64,000 bases of DNA, taken from NCBI GenBank assembly GCA_017848965.1, contig JAFIHA010000054.1:18445-82444 (forward strand), read 5' to 3'. This DNA comes from Dechloromonas aromatica (nom. nud.). Its GTDB lineage: Bacteria > Pseudomonadota > Gammaproteobacteria > Burkholderiales > Rhodocyclaceae. Below, piece by piece: positions 9,223 to 18,247 of this stretch. The notes beneath the pieces were generated by a model that did no database searches, had not been told where the DNA came from, and worked only from the letters and a program-made list of their open reading frames with translations. A program made the translations under genes and the position numbers. Positions within the stretch are counted from its first letter, which is position 1. Each line of letters begins with the position of its first letter.

Positions 9223-9659
9223 GCGCCGTTCAACGCAAAGGAGTCGGCGGTTTCGCCCTTGACCAGGCGGATCGTTCCCTCGGCGACGCGCTGGGCGATC
9301 GGCGTCTGCGATTCGATGCCTTCGCTGTAGCTGGCGATCTGGTAAGCGACAAAGCCATTCTCTTCCTGCAACTGCCGCGCCCGTCGCTTGAGCACCTGCA
9401 AGGCCTCGCCCGAGCCACCGGTGTGGAAGCGCTTCATCTTCATCGACAAGCGGTAGCTGTCGTCGGCAAGCTTGGCTTCCTCGATCTCCCAGTTCGGCGC
9501 CAGCGGATCGTAGATCAGGTAAACCGCGGCGGCGGCGGCGAGCGCCATGCCGAGCTTGACGTTGGTGTTGGCGGCCAGCGAGAAGGTGCCGGTGCCCGCC
9601 GTGCTGCAGCCGCCGAGGGCGACGCAACAGGCCGCGACGAGGAGGATCGAAGGTTTCAC
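9216..9659 (-). CDS. Small predicted lipoprotein of unknown function at the end of the flg operon
   Basis: The 147-residue product has a lipoprotein signal peptide with lipobox LGGC (Cys about 18), so it should be acylated and membrane-anchored. A short hydrophobic stretch (MALAAAAAVYLIYDPLAP, about 38-55) follows, then a soluble domain of about 90 residues (NWEIEEAKLADDSYRLSMKM). No known domain was recognised. It overlaps flgL's stop by four bases, so it is probably cotranscribed and translationally coupled with flgKL. A role in the flagellum or surface is only a guess from position. Confidence 0.8.
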   Translation of the reverse strand: MKPSILLVAACCVALGGCSTAGTGTFSLAANTNVKLGMALAAAAAVYLIYDPLAPNWEIEEAKLADDSYRLSMKMKRFHTGGSGEALQVLKRRARQLQEENGFVAYQIASYSEGIESQTPIAQRVAEGTIRLVKGETADSFALNGAY

Positions 9660-10576
9660 AGGATACTGAACAGACTCATCTGGCTGGATTGCTTGAAGGT
9701 CAACTGCGCCGCCTGCAACTGGAACTGCAGTTGCGAGAACTGGGAGATGGCCGCGGTGTAATCGACTTCCTGCAGGTCCTGAAGGCGGGTGGCGTACTGC
9801 AGGTCGAAATCCTTGCTCGCCACCTTCAGGTCGTCTAGCGTGTTGAGTCGGGTGCCGACCGAAGCGATGCGGTTCGCCACATGGTCGATGGAAACGCTCA
9901 ATTGATCCTGCAACTGCGCCCGCGTCGTTTCGTCGAAAGGAACGCCGCTGGTCGGATCGAAGATGTCGATCAGGTTCTGGACCGTCTCGAAGATCGAACT
10001 GCCGGTCTGGTTGCCCTGGGCATCCTTGACCTGCATGAAGACATCGAAACCGTTGTGTCCCATCTCCATGACGTTCGACGACGACACCCGAAGCTGCTGC
10101 TGCCCCTGGTCGCCGGCATAGGCGATACCGCTGCCGGAGGCTGTGAACGGCTTGGTCGACGACATGGTGCCGCTGTAGATGTAATTGCCGGTCCCGTCCT
10201 TGGCGTTGGCCAGGGTCAGGACGTTCTGCAACAGCTCCTCGAGTTCGGGAACCAACGCCGCCCGTTGCTCGTCCCCCTTGCCCTTGCCGGTGGCGGCGAG
10301 CTCGTAGATCCGGGCCAGGCCATCCTCGAGGTTGGTGAGGTTGGCTTCCATGTACGACAGTCGCGAGACCGCCGTGTCCTGGTTGCTGATGTACTGGTTG
10401 TTGATCGACTGCGACTGGCTGACCTGCTGGGCTTCCCAGGCGCCGATCGGGTCGTCGGACGGGGTCAGGATACGGCGCCCGGTCGACATCTGATTCTGCA
10501 GCTTGAACAAATCGGACTGCAAATCCTGCAGCCCCTGCGTTCCGGTGCCGAAGAGCATCGAGGTACTTATGCGCAT
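9656..10576 (-). CDS. flgL: Hook-filament junction protein FlgL
   Basis: The 306-residue protein begins MRISTSMLFGTGTQGLQDLQ and has the flagellin-like N-terminal helix region with LQNQMSTGRRILTPSDDPIG, plus a matching C-terminal helix region. This is the HAP3 pattern. FlgL is exported and forms the second junction ring between hook and filament, on top of FlgK. The gene lies 11 bases after flgK on the same strand. No stop or frameshift is present and length is normal. Confidence 0.96.
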   Translation of the reverse strand: MRISTSMLFGTGTQGLQDLQSDLFKLQNQMSTGRRILTPSDDPIGAWEAQQVSQSQSINNQYISNQDTAVSRLSYMEANLTNLEDGLARIYELAATGKGKGDEQRAALVPELEELLQNVLTLANAKDGTGNYIYSGTMSSTKPFTASGSGIAYAGDQGQQQLRVSSSNVMEMGHNGFDVFMQVKDAQGNQTGSSIFETVQNLIDIFDPTSGVPFDETTRAQLQDQLSVSIDHVANRIASVGTRLNTLDDLKVASKDFDLQYATRLQDLQEVDYTAAISQFSQLQFQLQAAQLTFKQSSQMSLFSIL

Positions 10577-10587
10577 TTTGCTCTCCC

Positions 10588-12600
10588 TTAGGATTTGAGC
10601 GACAGCAAGGTGTCGAACAGGGTGGTGCCGACCGACAGAATCTTGGCTGCCGCCTGGTAAGCCTGCTGGTACTTGATCAGGTTGGCCGCTTCTTCATCGA
10701 GATTGACCGCCGACAGCGAATCGCGTGACGCCGTTGCCTGATCGAGAACGGCGGTTTGCGCATCCATGCGGATTTTCGCCTCGCTGGTCTGGATCCCGTT
10801 GTCGGCGACGAGTTTGGAATAGGTCGACTGATAGCTGGCGGTGCCGCCGGACATCGTCTTCGTCGTCTGCAGGTTGGCCAGTTGCAGCACGTTACGGCCG
10901 TCCTGCACGCCGTCGGTGTTGCGCGCGAAGGTGAACTGGTCGCCAACCGCCGGCGTACCGCTGACGGAGAACGACATCCCGGAAAATTCGATGTTATCGA
11001 GCGCCTTCCCCGCGTTGTTCAGCGGAATGCTGCCGCTGCCGGTGACCGCCGTACCGTCGGCGTAAGTCGCGGTCCAGCTGCCGGTCGCTCCGTCCAGCGA
11101 GGTTGCCGACGCCGTCAGCGTTTGCGGCAGCGAAGCGGCCGAGTAGCCGACGCCGACACTGCCCTGGCCGATCAGCATGTTGCCGGTATTGGCCTGCGCC
11201 TGACTGACCCGCACCGGTGCCGCCGCCGCGATCAGCTTGGGATCGGCAACGATCTTGCTGTTGACGGCGAGGCTGTCGATGCTGTTGCTGTAAGGCTTGA
11301 CGACGAAACGATCGCCTTCGGCGCCAACCGCGTTGATGTCGAAGCTGAGCCCTTCGTCGGGCAGGGAAACCGTACCGCTGCCACTGCCGGTGGCGACGAC
11401 CTCGTTGTCGCTCAGGCGGGTGATCGTATATGCGCCGGCGGCGCCGAATTTCACCTGGTAATCGGACAGTTTGAGATTGGTGTAAAAACCGCCGTCGTTG
11501 GCCGTACTGGCATTCGCCTGCGGCGCCAGGAAACTGACGGCGATAGCGCCACTGCCGGTATTCTTGGCATTGGCCAGCACACTCGGCGTGCCCAGCGTGA
11601 AGAAGTCGCTTTGCAAGCTGCCACCGTCGGCGGCGATGTTACCCAGCATGTCCTGGCCCAGCGCGTGCTGGGCATTGAAAGTCAGCGCCAGCGAAGTGGC
11701 GATCATGCCCAGTTCCGCCTTCGTCTTGTCGAGCGAACCACTGCGGAATTCGAGCAGCCCGCCGAGTTCACCGCCGACGATCGACGACTCGGGCAACTCC
11801 AGCGAGACGTTCTTGCCCTGCAGACCGACCACGGTCCGCGACGCATCCGCCTGTGAAGGCTGTGCGGTCAAGGTCATCGCGCTGGTTCCAACCACCAGTT
11901 GCTGACCGTTGCCGAAAAAGAGGTTGACCGAACCATCGCCATTGTCGGTTGGGGTGACCTTGATCAGCTTGTTCAATTCGTTGATCACCTGGTCGCGCTG
12001 GTCCAGTAAATCGTTGGCCGGCTGCCCGTAGGCGCCCTGCGCCGCGACGATGCGCTGGTTGAAGGAAGCGATTTCCTTGGCGTAGCTGTTGATCGTCGTA
12101 ACCGCATTCTCGATCCGACTGTTGATCTGCTCGGACATGTCCGAAAGACGGGTGTTCAGCAGATCGAAGCGGGAAACCAGAGTCTGGGCGGAACTGACCA
12201 TCGACTGCCGGGCCGGCGCCGACGACGGATCGGAAGCCACCGACTGCACACCGGTAAAGAAGCTCTGCAAGGCCGGCGACAGACCAGCGCTGGAATCTGC
12301 AAACAGGTTGTCGATCTGCGATAGCTGGGTGTGCAGTGCTTCGAGTTCGCCGACACTGGACTGCGCGGAATTGACATGACCGGACAGGTAATTGTCGTAC
12401 ATCCGCTTGACCGTGTTGATCTCGACGCCCTGGCCGATAGCGCCCTGCCCGGTGTACACCGCGCCGCTCGTCGACTGCACCGTCATCTGGCGCGAATAGC
12501 CGGCGGTGTTCGCGTTGACGATATTGTGCTCGGTCGCCAGCAGACCCATTTGCGACACCTTGATGCCGCTGACGCCGATACTGAAAAGTCCTGTTGCCAT
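10588..12600 (-). CDS. flgK: Hook-filament junction protein FlgK
   Basis: The 670-residue protein starts MATGLFSIGVSGIKVSQMGL with the conserved LLATEHNIVNANTAGYSRQ of axial proteins. Its C-terminus (VNLDEEAANLIKYQQAYQAA) is the matching axial helix. FlgK (HAP1) forms the first junction ring on the hook and is exported through the flagellar type III apparatus. The middle part (about 330-560) is Ala/Ser/Gly-rich and variable, as in many Proteobacteria. A possible sigma-28 promoter lies just upstream, which would fit its late timing. Confidence 0.96.
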   Translation of the reverse strand: MATGLFSIGVSGIKVSQMGLLATEHNIVNANTAGYSRQMTVQSTSGAVYTGQGAIGQGVEINTVKRMYDNYLSGHVNSAQSSVGELEALHTQLSQIDNLFADSSAGLSPALQSFFTGVQSVASDPSSAPARQSMVSSAQTLVSRFDLLNTRLSDMSEQINSRIENAVTTINSYAKEIASFNQRIVAAQGAYGQPANDLLDQRDQVINELNKLIKVTPTDNGDGSVNLFFGNGQQLVVGTSAMTLTAQPSQADASRTVVGLQGKNVSLELPESSIVGGELGGLLEFRSGSLDKTKAELGMIATSLALTFNAQHALGQDMLGNIAADGGSLQSDFFTLGTPSVLANAKNTGSGAIAVSFLAPQANASTANDGGFYTNLKLSDYQVKFGAAGAYTITRLSDNEVVATGSGSGTVSLPDEGLSFDINAVGAEGDRFVVKPYSNSIDSLAVNSKIVADPKLIAAAAPVRVSQAQANTGNMLIGQGSVGVGYSAASLPQTLTASATSLDGATGSWTATYADGTAVTGSGSIPLNNAGKALDNIEFSGMSFSVSGTPAVGDQFTFARNTDGVQDGRNVLQLANLQTTKTMSGGTASYQSTYSKLVADNGIQTSEAKIRMDAQTAVLDQATASRDSLSAVNLDEEAANLIKYQQAYQAAAKILSVGTTLFDTLLSLKS

Positions 12601-12618
12601 CTTTCACCTCTAGGAAGG

Positions 12619-12644
12619 TCTACGGCCTCCCGACCAGAAAGTTA
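12619..12644 (-). promoter_or_regulatory. Possible sigma-28 (FliA) promoter for flgK
   Basis: On the minus strand TAAC, a 14-base spacer and GCCGTAGA resemble the FliA consensus TAAA-N15-GCCGATAA (6 of 8 in the -10 part, spacer one base short). It ends about 18 bases before the flgK ATG. flgKL are late genes in most systems, so the location fits. Confidence 0.4.
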
Positions 12645-12653
12645 AGGCGGGTA

Positions 12654-13616
12654 TCAACCGATCAGTGCTTGCCGGAGCGTCGGACCGTTGATGATGCTGG
12701 CCAGCTTCTCGGCGTATTTGGGATCGGTGGCATAGCCTGCCGCCTGCAACCTTCTCGCAAACTCCGTGCCATCCTGGGTGCCAATGACACCACCGTAACG
12801 CGAAGAATTGCGCAGCAGGCCGGCGTAATCGCGGAAGGCCTCGGCGTAGGACGAATAAGCCCGGAAATTCTCGACGACCTGTTGCGGCTTGCCGTCAACG
12901 TACTCGGTCGTCGTCACCGCCACGCTATCGCCGGTCCAGCCGGCCCCGGCCTTGATGCCGAAGAGGTTGTACGAGGAAGTCCCGTCCGCCTTGCGGATCT
13001 CGTTCTTGCCCCAGCCGCTCTCGAGCGCCGACTGGGCCACCAGGAACTGCGGCGGGATGCCGGTGGCGCGGGAAGCCTCGACCGCATGCGGCCAGACCTG
13101 ACTGACGAATTCCTTGGGCGTCGTCGCTGCCGTCGCCTTGCTGCCGGACGCGGCCGCGCTGCTGGCAGCTGGCGCCGGATAGGCCGCCGAGGTCGGCAGG
13201 CGGCTCGGCACTTCGAGATACTGCAGATTCGTCGCCGCCGGCAAGTCCTTGCCGGCAAGGATTGCCGACAGATCGTCGCCGGCTGCCGCGCCGTCGGTCG
13301 GCGCGTACTGACGGCCCAGTTGCTGTTCGATCAGCCGCGCGAAGCCGACACCATTACCGGACGACGCCATGTTCTGGGCCATCTGCTGATCGAGCAGGCT
13401 GTTGTAGAAACGTGTCTGGTCACTTTGCAGCAAGCCGTCGCTGGGTACGGTATCGCGCATGCTCTTGAGGACCATCTGCAGGAACAGGGTCTCGAATTGC
13501 TGCGCCGCCGCCTTCAGGCCGGCCTGCGGGTCCTTGCGCAACTGCTCGCGCAGGTCCTGCGTCGCTCCCACATCGAAAACCGCGCGATTGGGCGTGTTCT
13601 GAACCTTGATCGACAT
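12654..13616 (-). CDS. flgJ: Flagellar rod-cap/peptidoglycan hydrolase FlgJ
   Basis: This 320-residue protein has two domains. The N-terminal rod-assembly domain (about 20-105) contains KAAAQQFETLFLQMVLKSMR. The C-terminal beta-N-acetylglucosaminidase domain (about 160-315) contains FLVAQSALESGWGKNEI with the likely catalytic Glu, and YNLFGIKAG. FlgJ is exported to the periplasm, caps the growing rod and cuts peptidoglycan to let it through. This is the fused, beta/gammaproteobacterial form. It lies between flgI and flgK. Confidence 0.96.
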   Translation of the reverse strand: MSIKVQNTPNRAVFDVGATQDLREQLRKDPQAGLKAAAQQFETLFLQMVLKSMRDTVPSDGLLQSDQTRFYNSLLDQQMAQNMASSGNGVGFARLIEQQLGRQYAPTDGAAAGDDLSAILAGKDLPAATNLQYLEVPSRLPTSAAYPAPAASSAAASGSKATAATTPKEFVSQVWPHAVEASRATGIPPQFLVAQSALESGWGKNEIRKADGTSSYNLFGIKAGAGWTGDSVAVTTTEYVDGKPQQVVENFRAYSSYAEAFRDYAGLLRNSSRYGGVIGTQDGTEFARRLQAAGYATDPKYAEKLASIINGPTLRQALIG

Positions 13617-13625
13617 GGCGGCGAC

Positions 13626-14714
13626 TCAGATCACTTCCAGTTCGGCACGTAGCGCGCCGGCCGCCTTCATCGCCTGGAGAATGGCCAGCAAGTCCATCGG
13701 ATTGGCGCCCAGCGCGTTGAGCGCCTTGACCACGTCGGCCAGGCTGGTGCCGGCCTTGACGCTGACCAGGCTGCCGGCATCCTGATTGACCTGAATATCC
13801 GGACTGCCGCCGCCGGCGCCATCGACCACCACCGACAGGTTGCCGTGCGCCACCGCGCAAGGCAGCAGGGCGACTCGCTGATTCATGACCACCGAACCGG
13901 TACGCGGATTGACGACGACCTTGGCCTGCGCCGTTGCCGCGCGCACTTCGAGATTTTCCACGCGGCCGAGAAAAGCCACCCGCGCATCGGCGCTTTCCGG
14001 GGCACGCAGGGCAATGCGGCGACCATCGATGGCCTGCGCCGTCCCGGCGCCCATCGCCTTGTTGATCGCTTCGACCATGCTCATCGCTGTGCCGAAATCG
14101 CTTTCCGCCAGTTCGTAATAAACGAAACCACCCTGGCCGAGCGCCGTCGCCACGGCGCGTTCGACCGTCGCCCCGCCAGGAATCCGGCCCGCCGACAGAT
14201 GGTTGACCGTAACGCTGGCGCCGCCGGCACCGGCGCCGACACCGCCGACCATGACGCTGCCCTGGGCCATCCCGTAAATTTGCCCGTCGGCGCCCTTGAG
14301 CGGTGTCAGCAGCAAGGTGCCGCCGCGCAGGCTCTTGGCGTTGCCCATCGACGACACCGTGACATCGATCGTCTGCCCGGGCTTGGCAAAAGGTGCGAGA
14401 TTGGCGGTAACCATCACCGCGGCGACGTTCTTCAGTTGCAGCTTGCTGGTCTGATCGGCGGTCAGATTGACCCCCATCTGCGACAGCATGTTGCCGATGG
14501 CCTGCGTCGTGAATGGTGTCTGCGTCGTCTGGTCGCCGGTTCCGTCGAGGCCGACCACCAGCCCGTAGCCGATCAACTGGTTGTTGCGCACGCCCTGCAA
14601 GGCCGCCAGATCCTTGACCCGCTCGGCCTGCGCCGGCAAGGCGAAGAGCGGGCCGAGGCAACAGGCAAGCAGCGCCAGGCGCAGATTCCTGGTAGCGGCA
14701 GAGAGCAGTTTCAT
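13626..14714 (-). CDS. flgI: Flagellar P-ring protein FlgI
   Basis: The 362-residue protein has a signal peptide (cleavage likely after LPAQA) and the highly conserved mature start ERVKDLAALQGVRNNQLIGYGLVVGLDGTGD. FlgI forms the periplasmic P ring in the peptidoglycan layer after Sec export, chaperoned by FlgA (19867-20541). It lies 24 bases after flgH and 9 bases before flgJ on the minus strand. No anomalies were seen. Confidence 0.97.
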   Translation of the reverse strand: MKLLSAATRNLRLALLACCLGPLFALPAQAERVKDLAALQGVRNNQLIGYGLVVGLDGTGDQTTQTPFTTQAIGNMLSQMGVNLTADQTSKLQLKNVAAVMVTANLAPFAKPGQTIDVTVSSMGNAKSLRGGTLLLTPLKGADGQIYGMAQGSVMVGGVGAGAGGASVTVNHLSAGRIPGGATVERAVATALGQGGFVYYELAESDFGTAMSMVEAINKAMGAGTAQAIDGRRIALRAPESADARVAFLGRVENLEVRAATAQAKVVVNPRTGSVVMNQRVALLPCAVAHGNLSVVVDGAGGGSPDIQVNQDAGSLVSVKAGTSLADVVKALNALGANPMDLLAILQAMKAAGALRAELEVI

Positions 14715-14738
14715 GAGCGGTTTTCCCCGGCGGACGGA

Positions 14739-15395
14739 CTAGAACGGCAAGACACTAAGAAAGAAGCGTGCCAGCCAGCCCATGACCTGGCCATCGGCGA
14801 CCTGCCCGGACGACTTGTACTCGATCCGCGCGTCGGCGATCTTCGCCGAATCGACAGTGTTGGAAAAATCGACAAAAGAGGGATTGACGACGCCGGAGAT
14901 GCGGATGAATTCCTGCTCGGCACCGATCGCAATCTGCTTTTCGCCCGATACCAGCAGGTTGCCGTTGGGCAGTACGTCGATCACGGTGACCGTCAGATTG
15001 CCGGTGAACACGGCATTGTTTGCCGCCTCGCCCTTGCCGTTGAAGTTGGTCGAGCTGGTGGCGGCCATGTCGAGGCCGCTCAGACCGCTGACCGGCATGC
15101 CGGCGAAGGCGGTGATGGCCGCCTTCTGGCTGTTGCTGCGGTCAAGCTTGTTGCTGGCCTTCTTCGACGCCGAGGTGTTCTCGGTGATGCGGACGGTAAT
15201 CGTGTCGCCGACGAAGCGCGCCCGCCGGTCCTCGAACAGCGGTCGGGCAGCAGCGGCCTGATAAATGGCGCCGTTGGCCGCTGGCGCCAGTTGCCGCACT
15301 TCCGGACGCACCGTCATCGGCTGGTGCACGTTGGTCGGCGGCACGCTGGAACAGGCGGCGAGCAGGAGACAGGCAAGGGAAACAAGGACTTTCAT
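14739..15395 (-). CDS. flgH: Flagellar L-ring lipoprotein FlgH
   Basis: The 218-residue precursor has a lipoprotein signal (LVSLACLLLAACSS, lipid-attachment Cys at the end of LLAAC). Typical FlgH blocks follow: RPLFEDRRARFVGDTITVRI, then GEKQIAIGAEQEFIRISGVV, ending at a C-terminus (GWLARFFLSVLPF) rich in aromatics. It forms the outer-membrane L ring around the rod. It sits between flgG and flgI in the canonical order. Confidence 0.97.
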   Translation of the reverse strand: MKVLVSLACLLLAACSSVPPTNVHQPMTVRPEVRQLAPAANGAIYQAAAARPLFEDRRARFVGDTITVRITENTSASKKASNKLDRSNSQKAAITAFAGMPVSGLSGLDMAATSSTNFNGKGEAANNAVFTGNLTVTVIDVLPNGNLLVSGEKQIAIGAEQEFIRISGVVNPSFVDFSNTVDSAKIADARIEYKSSGQVADGQVMGWLARFFLSVLPF

Positions 15396-15404
15396 GATTG
15401 CACC

Positions 15405-16187
15405 TCACAACTGCGTCAGGCGTCCCAGCATGGCATCGGAAGTGGAAATCACCTTGGAATTGAGTTCGTAGGCCCGCTGGGTCTGGATCATCGTCACCAG
15501 TTCTTCCGCCACGTTGACGTTCGAGGTTTCGACATAGCCCTGGCTGACGACGCCAGCGCCATTGCTGCCCGGCGTGTTCGGGGTTGGCGCGCCGCTGGCG
15601 GCGGTTTCCAGGAAGAGGTTCTGGCCGATGCTCTGCAGGCCGCCCGGATTGACGAAGGTGGCCACTTGTATCGTGCCGAGTTCGGTGGTTGCCGAACTGC
15701 CCGACTGGGTGATGCTGACGATCCCGTCGTTACTGATCGTCAGCGAGGTGGCGTCAGCCGGGATGGTGATGTTCGGTTGCAGCGGATAGCCCTCGGAGGT
15801 GACGATCTGTCCCTGGTTATCCTTCTGGAAAGAACCGTCGCGGGTGTAACCGGTGGTGCCGTCGGGCAACTGGATCTGGAAGAAACCGGCGCCGTTGATC
15901 GAGACATCGAGCGTGTTTTCGGTTTTCTGCAGGTTGCCCTGGGTGAAGATACGCGCCGTGGACACCGTCCGGGCACCGGTACCGAGCTGCAGACCGGTGG
16001 GGATCTGCGTCTGCTGCGAACTCTGCGCCCCCGGCTGGCGGATGTTCTGATAGAGCAGGTCCTCGAATACCGCGCGGGCGCGCTTGAAGCCGTTGGTGCT
16101 GACGTTGGCCAGGTTGTTGGCGATCACGTCGAGCTGGGTCTGCTGAGCATCGAGACCGGTCCGGGCTATCCACAGGGAGCGAATCAT
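15405..16187 (-). CDS. flgG: Distal rod protein FlgG
   Basis: The 260-residue axial protein begins [20 protein letters not shown] with [19 protein letters not shown], the rod/hook signature. The FlgG-specific central part reads [20 protein letters not shown], and the C-terminus is [20 protein letters not shown]. It builds the distal rod that crosses the periplasm. It lies 12 bases after flgF and 9 bases before flgH. Confidence 0.97.
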   Translation of the reverse strand: MIRSLWIARTGLDAQQTQLDVIANNLANVSTNGFKRARAVFEDLLYQNIRQPGAQSSQQTQIPTGLQLGTGARTVSTARIFTQGNLQKTENTLDVSINGAGFFQIQLPDGTTGYTRDGSFQKDNQGQIVTSEGYPLQPNITIPADATSLTISNDGIVSITQSGSSATTELGTIQVATFVNPGGLQSIGQNLFLETAASGAPTPNTPGSNGAGVVSQGYVETSNVNVAEELVTMIQTQRAYELNSKVISTSDAMLGRLTQL

Positions 16188-16199
16188 CTGGTTTTCCTA

Positions 16200-16943
16200 T
16201 CAAGCGCTGAGCGACAGCAACTGGTCGGCGCGCTGTGCGTTCTGGTCTGCGGTCTGCATCATCTTGATCTGCAGTTCGAATTGCCGGGAAAGGCTGATCA
16301 GGTTGACCATCGCGTCGGTCACGTTGACGTTGCTGCCTTCCAGCGTTCCGGAAGCGACCCGGACGTTCTCGTCGGCTGGCGCCGGCTGCCCGCTGCGCAG
16401 ACGGAACAGGCCGTCGTCGCCACGCACCAGTTCACCGTCGCCCGGATTGACCAGCTTCAGACGACCGACCGGGTTGACGTTGTTCGGCGTGCCGAAGGTG
16501 GAAATGATCGAAACCGTGCCGTCGGGCGCGATCTCGATGTTGTTGTCGGGCGGAATGGCGATCGGACCACCGTCGCCCATCACGGTATGACCGGACTTGG
16601 TCTGCAGTTCGCCATTGACGTTGACGTCGAGGCTGCCGGCCCGGGTATAGGCTTCGCTGCCATCCGGCAAGCGGACCGCCAGCCAGCCGCTGCCCTGCAC
16701 CGCGACATCGAGGCTGCGCCCGGTGAACATCAGCGGACCGGCGTCGAAGACGTCGGCCACCGAAGCATCGACGACGAAGGCGCGAGTCGGCATGGTATTG
16801 CCCTGGACCTCGACGGCGCGGAAGCGGTGCTCCTGCGCCTTGAAGCCGATCGTGCTGGCGTTCGCCAGGTTGTTCGCGGTGCCGGCCTGCTGCATGAAGA
16901 CATGCTTGGCGCCGGTCATCGCGGTATAGATCAGGCGGTCCAT
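16200..16943 (-). CDS. flgF: Proximal rod protein FlgF
   Basis: This 247-residue axial protein begins MDRLIYTAMTGAKHVFMQQA with NNLANASTIGFKAQ and ends with a VNLISLSRQFELQIKMMQTA helix. Shorter and more divergent than FlgG, it matches FlgF by order between flgE and flgG. It is part of the proximal rod, secreted by the flagellar export apparatus. The gene starts 34 bases after the flgE stop. Confidence 0.95.
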   Translation of the reverse strand: MDRLIYTAMTGAKHVFMQQAGTANNLANASTIGFKAQEHRFRAVEVQGNTMPTRAFVVDASVADVFDAGPLMFTGRSLDVAVQGSGWLAVRLPDGSEAYTRAGSLDVNVNGELQTKSGHTVMGDGGPIAIPPDNNIEIAPDGTVSIISTFGTPNNVNPVGRLKLVNPGDGELVRGDDGLFRLRSGQPAPADENVRVASGTLEGSNVNVTDAMVNLISLSRQFELQIKMMQTADQNAQRADQLLSLSA

Positions 16944-16977
16944 GGCAATTCCGTCAATGCAGCCTCAATACCCTCGA

Positions 16978-18234
16978 TCAACGCATGCTGATCAGCGTCT
17001 GCAGCAACTGATCCTGGGTCTTGATCGACTGCGCGTTGGCCTGGTAATTCCGTTGCTGGATGATCATCTGCACCAGTTCCTGGCTCATATCGACGTTCGA
17101 TTCCTCGATCCGTCCCGAGCTGATCGTGCCGTTCAGGCCCTCACCCGGCGCGGCGACTGCAGGACTGCCGGAATCGATCGTCTCGCCCCAGAGGTTGTCG
17201 CCCAGCGAGGAAAGACCGTTCGGATTACGGAAGGTGGCAAGGATGACACGACCGAGTTCGCGCGTCTGACCATTGGTGTAGCTCGCCTGCATGATGCCGT
17301 CGGCCGAGATCGAAACACTGGCCACTTCTCCCGGCGGCGAACCGTCCTGAGTCGTTTCATAAACCGCGGAATCGGCACGCCGCTGCGTGAATTGCGACAG
17401 GTCGTAATCGAAGGTCAGGTCGGCAGCACCGGTACCCAGTGTGGCCGAGGGAATGCTGATCGTCCCTTCCCCACCCGACTCCCAGGCGCCCGTCGTCGAG
17501 TCGAAGACGATGTCGCTCTGCGTGGTCGGCGCGCTGTTGTCGAAGGTGGTGTAAACCCCCCAGGTATTCGACGTCGTCGGCGCCTCGCGCACGAAATACA
17601 TGTTCAGGGAATGCTGGTTGCCAAGGCTGTCGTAGACCGCAACCGAAGTTGCGAAACTGTAGGAATCCGGATCATTGACATCGAATGGCGAAGTCGCCGG
17701 CACTTCGAGCTGCGAGTCGAGGTTGGCGCGCACCGTCACCGCGGCGCCGGTGTTACCGGTCGCCTTGGCGGCGATCCCCTGCGGTGGCACGTAGAGCGGG
17801 CGCGGGGTCGTCGAACCGATATAGGACACCATGCCGTCGGAACCGACGCTCTGGTAGCCCATCAAACGCTCGCCGAGCGCCGTCACGACGTAACCGTTCT
17901 TGTCGAGGTCGAACTGCCCGTTACGGGTGTAGGCGACCGTGTCGTTGCCGCGCTGGATGACGAAGAAGCCGTTGCCGCCGATCGCCATGTCCAGCGAATT
18001 GCCGGTTGCAGTGACCGCGCCTTGCGTGAAGCTTTGCCGGACCGCCTGATTGACGCTGCCCATGCCGACCTGCGCGGAGGTGGAACCACCGCCCATGGCC
18101 GATGCGAATGCATCCGCGAACACGGTGCTGCTTGCCTTGAACCCCGCCGTCGCGGCGTTGGCCACGTTGCTGGAGATCACGTCAAGCGCCCGCGCCGACG
18201 AGTTCAGCCCGCTAAGTCCTTGTTGAAATGCCAT
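16978..18234 (-). CDS. flgE: Flagellar hook protein FlgE
   Basis: The 418-residue protein starts MAFQQGLSGLNSSARALDVI with SSNVANAATAGFKASSTVFA and ends QELVQMIIQQRNYQANAQSI-type axial helix. The length and the central hook domains (a GNGFFVIQRGNDTVAYTRNG block and a variable Ser/Thr-rich surface region) identify the hook subunit. About 130 copies are expected to make the universal-joint hook whose length FliK controls. It lies 13 bases after flgD. Confidence 0.97.
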   Translation of the reverse strand: MAFQQGLSGLNSSARALDVISSNVANAATAGFKASSTVFADAFASAMGGGSTSAQVGMGSVNQAVRQSFTQGAVTATGNSLDMAIGGNGFFVIQRGNDTVAYTRNGQFDLDKNGYVVTALGERLMGYQSVGSDGMVSYIGSTTPRPLYVPPQGIAAKATGNTGAAVTVRANLDSQLEVPATSPFDVNDPDSYSFATSVAVYDSLGNQHSLNMYFVREAPTTSNTWGVYTTFDNSAPTTQSDIVFDSTTGAWESGGEGTISIPSATLGTGAADLTFDYDLSQFTQRRADSAVYETTQDGSPPGEVASVSISADGIMQASYTNGQTRELGRVILATFRNPNGLSSLGDNLWGETIDSGSPAVAAPGEGLNGTISSGRIEESNVDMSQELVQMIIQQRNYQANAQSIKTQDQLLQTLISMR

Positions 18235-18247
18235 GATCTTTCTCCAC

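Noticed and set aside
13845-16991. 1048-codon open frame on the plus strand across flgI-flgH-flgG-flgF
   Set aside because: Antisense to four well-supported flagellar genes; composition is Arg/Gly/His-rich as expected from GC-biased third positions; no domain or ribosome site.
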